Assembly: GCA_034509425.1 (NCBI GenBank)
Contig: JAVTVJ010000040.1
Span: 9,377,001-9,441,000, forward strand
Reading direction: 5' to 3'
Origin: Eopsaltria australis
Taxonomy: Eukaryota; Chordata; Aves; Passeriformes; Petroicidae
DNA: 64,000 nt
Part shown: one piece after another, positions 1-10,658 of the stretch
Position numbering within the stretch: the stretch's first letter is position 1
Layout: the number at the start of each line of letters is the position of its first letter
Made by a program: the position numbers and the translations under genes
Notes under the pieces: generated by a model
Databases searched by the model: none
Seen by the model: the letters and a program-made list of their open reading frames with translations, nothing else
Told to the model about the DNA's origin: nothing

Positions 1-694
1 AACCATTTCTTTCTGTAAAGAAAAGATTCTTTTAAGACAAAAATTGTTGCCTAGAAAATATGAAAACAACTGATGAAGTTTTCACGAATTTTTTTGCTTG
101 GTTTTACTGGTTTAGTCTTTTGAAACAAATGTAAAAATTGCAGTATTTTATATGGAAAAAATGTAATACTGACTTAATGAAACTCTTAAGCATGTTTCAG
201 TCAAACTCTTCAGTAGAACATTGGAACATTCTTAACTATTTGCTTGATTTACCAAATTGAGGCCTACTTTTGCTTTTGGAATACCCATATGAGAGGTAAA
301 GTAGCAAGAACGATTTTTAGAGGTTTGACATAGAAACGTGTCTCAAAAGACTTTTCCTCTTTCTTGTCAGTTTAATTACACACAAAATGCTAGCTGTGGT
401 ACTTATGCCACAGAAATTGTACATTTCTTGCTCATTTTTCAAGAATAAAGCATTTTCTTATTTCACTTAATTCAAATATTTTCTCAGATTCATTTTTTGG
501 GTAACTTCTACCTGGCTCAGTGCTGTTCTTAAAACCTCTTTTCAGGCTCTTCTGTTTGGTCTTTCTGTAATGTTGATGCCCTGCTAATGCATACATGGTC
601 ACACTATGCCTGTATTTGTGAATTGAAACCAGGCCTAAGTAGGACACCGGGCATGGCAAATTGATTAGGAAAGACTAACTAAAACCCTGGTTAA
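1..694. other. Unique AT-rich non-coding sequence
   Basis: No coding signal, RNA gene or repeat family was recognised here. The longest open frame is about 75 codons on the minus strand (432-659) and looks like nothing known. The stretch ends where a CR1 element begins. Confidence 0.6.
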
Positions 695-1253
695 ACAAAG
701 GAGAACTGAGTGGGGCTGCTGACACCCCTGAAGGACAGGATGCCATCCAGAGGCACCTGGAAAAGTTTGAGGAGTGGGCCAGTGGAAATATAACAGTTTA
801 ACAAGACCAAATGAGATGTGCTGCAATTGGGTCAGGGCTATCCCCAGGGTCAACACAAGCTGGGGGATGAACAGCTTGAGAGCAGCCCTGCTGAGGAGTG
901 GAGAAAAAAAACTTCAGGGTGACCCATCAGCAGTCTTCAAGTAGCTGAAGGGAGCCTACAAGAAAGATGGAGAGGGACTTTTTACAGGGGCATGTAGGTA
1001 CAGGTCAAGGAGGGATGGCTTTAAACTGAGAGAGAGGACATTTAGATTAGATATTAGGAAGAAATTCTTTACCGTGACGGTGGTGAGGCACTGGAACAGG
1101 CTGCCCAGAGAAGTTGTGCATGCCCCTTCCGTTGAAGTGTTCAAGGCCAGGTCAGATGGGTCTCAGAGCAATGTAGTCTAGTAAAGGTGCCCTTGGAAAG
1201 GAGGTCAGAACTTTGAGGTCCCTTCCAACTCAAGTTACTCTATGATTCTATGA
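695..1253 (+). mobile_element. CR1 LINE, 5'-truncated and internally deleted
   Basis: This is a chicken-repeat-1 non-LTR retrotransposon fragment in sense orientation. The left part (about 695-896) matches the region just after the reverse-transcriptase active site of CR1 ORF2: the wording for a TPEG..AIQ..L..FEEW stretch and the 'GDEQLESSPAE'-like stretch is still readable. The right part (about 902-1253) is the ORF2 end and 3' UTR, with the family hallmarks 'attagatattaggaagaaa', 'cactggaacaggctgcccag' and the ending 'cccttccaactcaag...ctatgattctatgat'. The two parts are adjacent although a stretch between them in intact CR1 is missing, so the copy has an internal deletion. Stops and frameshifts make it non-coding. 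Family assignment is firm; the subfamily is not determined. Confidence 0.95.
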
Positions 1254-2224
1254 TGCTGCTATGAAAGGTTTTTTGAAGTGTATGTACAGAGTGATCAATA
1301 AAAAAAGCAAGAGCAAGAATGTGATCTTTCCAAGGATGAAATTGAAATAAAATCTGAAGTACATTATGAACTTTGGACAGGATCTCACAGGAAAGGGCTG
1401 GGAACTCTACAAGGAATTTAAGATTAATACATGTGCATGATAAATGTTTTTTAAGGCAAGGTGTATTGGTCATATAGAAACCTTGAAAAAAAAATGAACA
1501 GAGCTCTAGAACAGACAGCTTTAGTTGCAGTAATTCAGAGAAGACTGTTGGGACACAGGCCTCTGCTGGCAAAAATGAAGAGAGAACAGGATAATCCAAG
1601 GTCGTTATGTGAGAAAAAGTACACAGCACTGACCACCAGCATTAGAGAACAGGGAATGGAGTTGTAATAAAATGCAGTAAAATATGAGAAAGGAGAAGAT
1701 GTAATTACTAGCATTAGTTGCACTGTAACAGAAGACCTCAGATACCAGGGTGTCAAAGCTGAAGTGAAGTATATTCTAGACTGGAAATCACTGCCCATGA
1801 GAGCAGGCAGAAAAGGATGAGGGTGAAGAAGACATTTAAGTTGGCTGAGGAACATAAGTAGTGATTTTGTCAAGGACAGATGAGGGACACAGCAGATGAG
1901 ATGTTAACAATAAGAGGTGAGGAAAAAATAAAGAAAGGAGCTGCTGAATATAGCAAGCTTCTATTCTCTAGGAAAGGTCATTTTAGACAGAAATAATCTA
2001 CTTTTTTTTAAGTGATTTTCTAGATTCAAGAATCCTCACATTTTCTTTGATAAGGGTAGTTTAAGTGGAAAATCAGCCTTTCAACAGGTACATGTGTGAG
2101 AGAATAGAAGAAGGTTTTTATATGTTTTATATGTTCCATAGCAATTGTCTGTTACTTTATTCTGAACAACAAAACCCATATAACCAAGACACCACCAAGA
2201 AAGAATGTTTGATTTCAAATATTT
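1254..2224. other. Unique non-coding sequence, purine-rich on the plus strand
   Basis: The plus strand is noticeably A/G-rich, which leaves the minus strand poor in stop codons and gives two overlapping minus frames of 129 codons (1240-1629) and 112 codons (1535-1873). Their translations are cysteine-, leucine- and serine-rich with no recognisable motif, and the first begins inside the CR1 tail. I treat both as compositional artefacts. No other feature was seen. Confidence 0.5.
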
Positions 2225-2490
2225 CCAAAAGAAGGTAACTTAAGGGTCATGGAAATACATTATGCAGAGAGATATGTAGATGAAAAAAGAAAACAGGACA
2301 TCCTCCTATCAACAATAAACTATATTAAACTGTGGAAAAGTCTTCTAAAGGAAGTGCAGAAGCCCTATCCCTCAAGGCCTTAAAATTAGGTAGAATAAAA
2401 CAGTAGAAAACTACAGAGTGTGATATAATCTTGCAGCGCTAGTAGGATAATCTAATTGATCCCTTCCAGCTATAATTTTTACAATTCAAA
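2225..2490 (+). mobile_element. Ancient CR1-type LINE 3' fragment
   Basis: A much more diverged CR1-like 3' end in sense orientation. The readable landmarks, in the expected order, are 'aaactgtggaaaagtcttc' (the 'ntgtggaataggct' segment), 'gaagtgcagaagccctatcc' (the 'gaagtggtggaagcccc' segment), 'aaaacagtagaaaacta', and 'ggataatctaattgatccc' followed by 'ttccagctataatttt'. This order is typical of old amniote CR1 copies rather than the young avian subfamilies. The left edge is uncertain. Confidence 0.6.
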
Positions 2491-5400
2491 ATCCATGGCC
2501 TGTGTGTTTTGCTGCCTCAGCTCGCTGTGGGAATACAGTGATTGTGGGTTTGAAAGAGTGGTCAGCAGGAAAAGAGAAAAAGAGTTAATGAAAGCAAAAA
2601 AAAAGTGCCTCCCACTAGAGAGGTAACTGGCAGTGCTAACAAATATCTCAGCAAGCCTGATTTCCCATGAGACTATCTCTGATAGCTAGACACAGGCAGC
2701 CAAACCCAAATGGAAGGCAATAATAATTAGATTCTGATGAGTGAAGAACTCACAGGAGGACCAACTTTGCAGGAGTTAATGAAAGGAATAGGAAATATCC
2801 ATATTTTCCAAAATATCTAGAAGGTAATTTTTTTATGGAATAGTCTTTTAAGTGGTTAGATGTTCCTTGCTAACCTAAGGATGTGTATTTATGTAAGGAA
2901 AGATAGATGCAGAAGAAATGGCTGGTACCTTAACAAAACTGATCACAGCTGGGGGTGTGACCATGTGTGCATTTCCAGTACAGTAAGATTCAGGGTGACC
3001 CATAGCTGTTATTCAAAGTCAGTATCAGACCATTTAATTTTCTGCTTCAGTTCCTTTCCTGTTCCTCTCTCCAACCTGAGTGTTATGACCATTCAGCATC
3101 TTCTCTTATGCTATTCTTCCTCCCCATTTGCTTTTGCTCTCAATGGTGTTTTAGGGGAATAAAGTCCCTCAGTGCAATATCCATCTTCTTAAACTAATTT
3201 GAACTTGGAGGAAGTGTTAATAGCTCAATAAGCATTTTCTGACCTGTCTCCATGAACAAAACTTGAACTACAGATGTGAATGTATTCACTGCTCAAAGTC
3301 ACTGAACACTGAACAGGATTAATATTTGTGCTGCTGGTGTGGTGTCTCTTTGTTTTGGAACTGAGTCAACAAATGAACCTTTAGAGAAACACCCAACACC
3401 CATTTCAAGGGAGGAAAAATATCAAGTTACTATTAAGCTATCTTCCAGAAACAGCATTTTTTTCTGGAAAGATGCTCATCCACTGGAATGAAATGGTTCA
3501 TTGATTTAAGAACACACATTTTCAGTCCATGTAATTACTTTCTTTGCTTCTTTGTATCACCAAGCTTTTATTCAACAATTGCAAAAAAAAAAAAAAAAGT
3601 TGTATTTTATTCACACCTGCAAGCTACAGTCTCTCATATTTTAGTTCCTGAGTGTCAGTTTGTCTCCAGGCTCTGCCTGTGCATCCATAGGTATGGGTGC
3701 CACACTAATCAACATTATTCCAGTAAGACACTGCTGTATTGCTGTACACATTACTGCTGCTGCTGGAAGCAGCAACTCGATGATACTTCCATTGACCCAG
3801 GAAGAGTGGTTTTTCCCTCTGGGTAGCAGAGATTATAGATTTGAGCAGTGAAGGCACTTTGTAATATTAAGAAGATGATAAAATTGCTACTGCAACATGA
3901 GGAATATATTTTAAATTAAATATTGCCTTCACCAACTGAATATCTTTAATTTATCAGGTAAAACTGTTTGTGTAGTTTCTTAGCACTGTACTGCACGAGA
4001 TCAGAGCCAGGAAGGTTGATAAATTAGTCTCATGCATGATAGTTGCAGTAATAGATTTGCAATTCTGGAAAATAAGGCTCCACACTAATACTTAATGTGG
4101 CATCTCTGGTCTTTGGTGATGGAGTATTTCTTATGTAACAGAAACTATGTATTGCAACGTGTTAACATGCTGACTCCAAACATTAAAGCAAACTTTTATC
4201 ACAAGTGCACACAAACAGGGTGGAATTATGTGTTGTGGCATCTAAGTCACAGTTACCTTATAACCTCCTGTACCGCTGATCATATTCCTGCCTCCTTTTG
4301 CTCTTCCTTTCTTTCACAATACCCATTTTCTACTATTCAAGTACAGTGAATCCAGTCTCTTGATAGATGAAATAGCTACCAGCTCTTAATACTGTATTCC
4401 TGCGCTAGAGGGTACTGTCAACCAGTACTTTCCAGTATCTTTGAAAACTGAATTGGGCTGGTACCCTGTGTTTTTATGGGCTGGTTCTGAAATCTTTTTA
4501 GAGATCCCTCAGAACAACCCTTCTGCTATGTTTCAAACTTAGCTTGTCCTCCTTCTCCATATGAGCTTTGCTGCCCATCTTACCCTCAATATGATGTGAT
4601 GCAGGTTTCCAGCTCCTATTGTAACTCATACACTGTCAACCCTTGTGCTGATCAGTCCACAAATAAGACAGGTGGCTTTGCTTCTTTATTTTGAAGTTGA
4701 ACACAATTCAAAAGCTTCTGTGATGTACAGAATGGGCCATTAGGTCTTAAAAATCTGATTTCACTTGTGAGTTATTTTATTTACACACAAATAGTGAGGT
4801 AACAAAATGTCAGACATCATTCACACCTGTAGGATAAAATACTTTTTATAGCCTTATACAACCACATACTAAAATCCGTATAATTTATGATGCATTTACA
4901 ACGCTGTAAAGGCCATATTTGTACTTCATATGTCATAATTCTCATTTCTTGGCTCCCAGGACTGTGAAGGGATTTATTGTGTCATCTCAAGTGTACTTTC
5001 CTGGGAAGAATGAATAGTTTAGGCCACTAGATTTACCATTTACATCTGTCCTGTGTGGAGCTGCTATACAAACTGCAATATCACACTGGGATTGATAGGA
5101 TACTACAACAAGCCGCTATTTCTATATGGTAAAAGAATCGTCACTGTCTTTACTATAAATTTATCTTAAAAACATAAAACTTGATTTAGATCTTGGAGTG
5201 GCCAGGCATAGGTCAACAGAAACACAGAAATGAAGCATAGGAAAGTTTCATTTAGAAAGGTTAATTGAGCTCTTTTCCATGGCAGGAGAGAACATATTTG
5301 ATCCATATTGTTTTCATGTGGTTGGATGTTCAGGTTTTCCCATTGGGATTTAAGAACTTTCTTCCCTGCAATCTTTAGACTCGTACTGAATACCAGCTTT

Positions 5401-6839
5401 TGAATTGAAGAGTCCTATTTCAAGGTTCTTAGCAAGATTACTGATGAAAAATCAAGAATTTTGGAAATATCCCTCATCAGAATTAGTTGTGTCATTGTAC
5501 AAGTGCCTGAAGCAGGACATAAAGGCTTGAAATAACAAAACTCTTTTAAATGGTTTGAGAGTGCTAATAATTTTTTTGCATATAATTTATAAGACAGGGC
5601 TGGATTCATGCCAATTCACACAACATAGGCATCTAAAATTCAAGGATGGGATTCAGCTGCAAAAGGATGAATGATTAAATGTCCTAGAATATCTTCCCTG
5701 ATCTCCATTTGTGCAAGTCTCATATATCCTGGGGCAGTTCTGGGGCCAGTACTTACATTTCTTCCAGTAGCTGAATACCATCACTAAGTCTGTAGCCTAA
5801 GAAAGTCCTCTAGGTTCTCTCTGTCATCAGTGATGAAAGAAAAATGTCCAAGGCGTTATTTACTTCAAGAAACCTTATAGTTTATAACATTTACTGTCCT
5901 CTGAAGATACTTACCTGTTCATGCACCAGAGGGAGTTTAAACAAGAAATTAAATTTGATACCTAACAAAAGGTAGCTAGAATAAGACTCAGTCTGAGATT
6001 AAGATAGCTGGTACTCATTTCTTCATTACTTGACACTGGAGAGAAAAATTCGGGAGTCCTTACCTGCTAAGAGGATCTTTGCAGTCATGTTGCATTCACA
6101 ACCGTGTAGAGGAGACTGCCACAATACAACTGTACTTTTCCGAAGAGGAACCCTCCCAAAACACATAAGAATAATTTAAAAGTTTAGCCTGACATTCAGT
6201 CTTCCACATGTATATATATGAATGAGTATATTATTCTATCCAAAAATGGTTTATGGATTTTGCCAGAAATCTTATCAAATTCTTAAGTCATTTTTTCTCT
6301 GTGGTTTAGGTATTTCCTAAACAGTTACTTATACAATGAGGATGTCACTTTGAACCCCTGCCAGTATAAGAATTATAACTACTTACAAAGCTTAGTATAT
6401 ACAATTTTTTTAATGAGTGTAATATTTCAGTAGTCTTTACCTCAAATAGCTGCAATGTCAAAACCAGACAATATTAGGTGTGAGAGATTTGGGTCTCAGA
6501 TATTTGGTCCCCATTTCTAAGAGAGAATTGGAAGGAAGGCACAAATCAAATGGCAGCAAACTTAACTCTTGACATGTCTGCAGAGTGATACATGATGAGA
6601 CCAGAGCATTAAGACTACTGGAATTTTCACTTTAATAATACATAAAATGTTTTGGTTTTGCCTCTACAAGGCAACTGGGGGAAGAATTTACAGGTGGTGA
6701 CGAGCTTATAAATGACTAACATACTAAAATATCATAATTAATTTAATAATTTTTTATGAAGTACTTTCTGAAGAAAGTGCTGAATAAAATGGGCCCCAAA
6801 AGTACAGTAGAGTTAGTAATGTCATTTATACCAGATAGG
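2491..6839. other. Unique AT-rich non-coding sequence
   Basis: No gene or repeat family was recognised. The longest open frames are about 100 codons (2860-3162 +) and 112 codons (3488-3826 +). The second reads through the poly-A tract at 3583-3598 and is rejected. CTCF-like words occur near 4402-4415 and 5925-5935 but are too short to call. Confidence 0.5.
3583..3598 (+). repeat. Poly-A tract, 16 bases
   Basis: An uninterrupted run of 16 A. No retroposon body was recognised immediately upstream, so it is called a simple homopolymer rather than a retroposon tail. Confidence 0.9.
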
Positions 6840-7140
6840 AGGAATGTAAATCTTGTCGCAGTTTACAGATGATTTTATTTAGTATCTCTGATCCAGATGA
6901 TCTGAAAAGATGAGGCCACCCTGGTGTACTTCGATGGCAAAGCCCCTAGGGCTTCTACGCTGTGCAACAAGTAGGAAATCCTTATTAATCCCTTTAGCAT
7001 TTGTTGTAATGACATTAATCATGATGAACTGTTCCAGTATTAATTTGGATGTCATCTATAATTCCACAAGAATCCCAGTGAAATTTGAACAGAGCAAACC
7101 TCATCTAATTGGAGTAGGAAACATAAAATAACTCAGTGTT
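6840..7140. other. Possible conserved non-coding element
   Basis: About 300 bp of even, non-repetitive sequence with several homeodomain-type TAAT/ATTA cores (for example around 6985, 7014-7019 and 7040) and no low-complexity runs. Its texture resembles vertebrate conserved non-coding elements. A 73-codon plus-strand frame (6910-7131) crosses it, but its translation matches no family I know. The call rests only on appearance; no alignment was available. Confidence 0.2.
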
Positions 7141-8639
7141 CCAATTTTACTGAAAATAAGTAATCACAGCTCATTTCTAAAGCCTAGCCAAGTTAAGTGA
7201 ATCTGTTAGCCCTTGGAATAGCACTGATTGAATTCAGCTTATTTGTGGAAGTCACATTTATGTGGGCTATATTTTGCCTTCAAATTCAGCATCTGGCAAT
7301 GGATACAATGAAATAAAGTGTCTGAGTATTTAAACATTAGTTAAGACTTGTTATTTTTATACCAGATTTTATGTCATTATACATTATGTTTACTGCATGT
7401 GTAATATGCCTAATGTGTTCTCGAAAACAATTCCACAGTCTGTTTGCACTATTGAATTTCTGCATGGGGGTACTTCAACTCTGCTTTTGAGGAGAGCTCT
7501 GCAAAATCTTAGGGATAGCTCCCATCTTATTTTGTGGGTGGGGGATTTCATTTGGTTGGTTTTATAAAATTGCAAGACATGGTAAAGAAACCTTTCCATG
7601 TATTTCTTATACAGAAAGATTATATACCTCCATGGTACTCACAGTTAAGAATTCAAAAGTTGGATTTTGAAATATACACGCTCCCTTCAGCCCACCTTCT
7701 AACAGTAAGATGTTCATTCTATACCTTAATTGAGCTATCAGTGGCCAGAGGTGGGAGAAATAGGTAATCATCCCTTTGTTTCTGTGTAGTAACGAGCTGA
7801 CAGCTTTGCCAAGGAAAGAGAACCATGGCAACCAACCAAGAGTAATGAGTCTAGTTCCAGAGAACAGGAATCCTTCAGTAAGAAAGAAACAAGGGAAGAT
7901 TGTTCTTACTTAACACGCAGGGCACAATATAGCTTTTATAGCTTGATCATGAACTGCTGGCCTCAAATCAAAACATTGTCATTTGCTTCAGTAGATGCAG
8001 ATCAGATCACTAATTGGGGATAGAGACTGGAGTAGACCAGAACTCTTTCTTGCAAGAGAAAATTACTAAAACATATTTGTTTTGTAACATAAGAGCATGT
8101 ATTCTGCTATTTGAAAATAGCACTTAATGGGTTCTGAACATTTTAGTAGGACATTTAATGTAATAAATTTTCTTTTTATTCATAGAACAAGAAAAGAATG
8201 TTAGGTTAATGATTAGGTTCAGTGGGTTTTCCACTCGACTGTCAACTTTGCTTGTAATCTTGGGTGAACAATTTATGGCTACATGCTTTGAGATATTTAA
8301 TGCATTAGAGTGTAGAGCATAAGGGTTCATCACCGGAGACTTTACTGTTGCAGACAAGAGAGTGCCCCACGCATAACCATTGTGGAATAGCTCTTTGGAA
8401 ACCAACTAAATGAAGTTGCGGAAAAAAAATGGAAAAGATTAATGAAAAAGAGATGGGAATTATAAGTAGAGATCTGATCATACTTAGGTTCTCTAGCACG
8501 AAAGCTATCTCTGTGCTTCAGTAAATTCTGATATGATCTTCATACTGGCATTAGGAAAATCAGTCTTCTTTTCATTTCTCTCAAAAAGAGGAAAGATAGG
8601 CTGTCTCATTAAAAAGGAAGATTTACTCAACCCTTAGTA
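7141..8639. other. Unique non-coding sequence
   Basis: Nothing recognisable on either strand. Open frames stay below about 95 codons and overlap one another in different frames without a preferred one. Confidence 0.5.
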
Positions 8640-8970
8640 TTTAATTTGTCAGCCAGCACCCTGGGAAAGCTGAGGCTCTTGTGCCCAACCAGTTTGTGAG
8701 CATCCCATTAGGGGGACCCTTCCCTGAGCAGTCCTGCTTAGTCGGTGGGTGGTTCAACTGACTAATTCAGGGAAATACACCAATAGCATAGGTGAGACCC
8801 CTCAGTGAGTCTTCTTGTTTATTTGAATATGTTCTCTGCTGCCAGAGACTGCCAGCTCCCGTGAAGGATTCACACTCGCAGTTTATGGAATAACACACTT
8901 TATTAGTATAAAATTGTGACAGGTTGGGGTTTGAGGATTGTCAGTGATAGTGTCTGACTGGAAAAACATA
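8640..8970 (-). mobile_element. Possible LTR-like fragment with polyadenylation region
   Basis: Read on the minus strand, an AATAAA signal (8901-8906) is followed by a GT/T-rich stretch and then a moderately GC-rich segment, which is the order of signals at an LTR R-U5 junction. On the plus strand the segment 8640-8760 is also more GC-rich than its flanks. I could not find clear TG...CA ends, a primer binding site or any retroviral coding remnant, so a chance polyadenylation motif is a real alternative. Confidence 0.22.
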
Positions 8971-10569
8971 TTCAAAGACATATACAGAAAAGCTCTACTC
9001 CCCAATAAAAATACCTTTACTTTTAGGAGTGGATAAAGTGTGGTTCTTACCCAACAGACATCCCTACAGGGGAGAAGACAGGTTTGGCCTGTCAACTGAT
9101 CCATGCAGTTACAACGGAGCCTTCCCTAACTTTTCCCTCATTCTCAACTTCATTTTACAGTATTTCTTTATATTTAGGTGGAGCTTGAGTGACTCATGCA
9201 TACCTGTGTTACTGACCAGTGCAAAATTCTCACACTTCGTTTTTAAAGATACAGTCAAAAAACTATAGAGCATATGCCTGGTGAGGAGTGGCTGTACCTT
9301 GGAGTTGGTTAACTTTGGGATGGAGGTGTGGGTTAGCATTACAATTAGGCTGTAATGAACCAAGTTAATCTGAGGAGAGTGATTTCACCACAGCTGTTAG
9401 CTCAGCAGAAGGACATATTCCCCTCTCTCCCCTGGCTGACAGATGTTATGCAGTTTCTCAGCTGCAAAGTACCATCAAATTCTGCCTGCAAGGATTTCCA
9501 CAGAGCCTGGCTGCAGTGTCTCCACTCTGTTCCACCCTCCATTCCATCCCCCTTAGCAGGTGCTGTGGTTGCAGACTGTGGGTGTGAGGAATCACCATGG
9601 AATAGGTTTCAAGCATGCCAACCACATTCCATCCAGGAAGTAGCAACTGTATTTCACCCTATAATTACCATACCATTATAACCCCTGTTAGGATGTGAAT
9701 AAAACTTCTCAGTTTCCTCTAATTTTACCCCAAACGTCTTTCCACACAGACATACACCATAATAATCAGGGAAGCCTTCTCACTTGAGATAGAATTAGAG
9801 CATTGATCTGAGGCATAGAGAGCTCATATTTATATTCCTGCTCTCCTTGCTTCAGTGCAAGAAAAGGCTGCCCTTCCTTGAGTGAGGAAAGTGGACCAGA
9901 CACCAATGAAGTGTACTGTTTTCTGTGAATTACTGCCAAGCTACCCAGCAAGAGCTATTCCATTTTGCACTCAGAATTAAATAGTCTTTAAGTCAGTGGA
10001 AAAGATTGATTATAAAGGTCTCTTTTTATTATACCACATGGGATGTGGGAAAATTAGGTGCCTGTCTTTGCTGCTTGGTTATTTATACAATGCATACAAC
10101 CTCCTGTAGAGGAAGATAGAAAGCACACAAATATTCCATAATTACTGGGCAGGCCCAATGTTCATGCTCAGAGAAACTCTTTTTCTTCCTTTAAACCAAG
10201 TTCAGAAAACCAGTCTAGTTCCTTAAAATCTTGCAAGCAGATTGAATGAGTATACAGGAATACATTTCATTTCATGTGCTTCAAGCTTTTAGATTTGTTG
10301 AATGTGTTAATCTGAAGGTCCAGAAAAAGACACCTTTTTGAGATACTTTAGACTCATCTTACCTCTGCATTATTAAAGTTGCATGATCATCAAATTCCCT
10401 TGGTTTTATTTTTTTACAGATTAAAGAACTATTGTGTCTAACCTCCAAGAACTCCATCTCTTTCCTAGACACTTTGGTGGAGGTATAGTTCTGTTTCCAA
10501 ACAGAATAGCTGTTAGCTATTCGTTTAGTTCCTAGGAAGCCTGGAGAAATTTTAAAAACCCCACAATTC
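8971..10569. other. Unique non-coding sequence
   Basis: No gene recognised. A 108-codon plus-strand frame at 9355-9681 lies in a somewhat more GC-rich patch but is overlapped by an antisense frame and has no recognisable domain or codon pattern. Confidence 0.45.
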
Positions 10570-10658
10570 CAAAAGAAACAAACAAACCAAGCAAGCAAAC
10601 AAAGAAATAAAACCAACAACAACTAAACAACAAAAAAAATACAGAAAAAAAATTCAAT
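10570..10658 (+). repeat. A-rich low-complexity tract (CAAA/CAA-type)
   Basis: About 90 bp made almost entirely of A with interspersed C and G in CAAA, CAAG and CAA steps, ending in runs of 7-8 A. It is degenerate, so it is called low complexity rather than a clean microsatellite. Confidence 0.85.

Noticed and set aside
1240..1873. Two overlapping minus-strand frames of 129 and 112 codons
   Set aside because: They arise because the plus strand is purine-rich and stop-poor in complement. One begins in a CR1 tail, they overlap each other, and neither has a recognisable domain.
5905..6075. Two strong minus-strand donor words (complement of CTTACCTG-type sequence)
   Set aside because: No matching acceptor at a sensible distance was found, and isolated donor words are frequent by chance.
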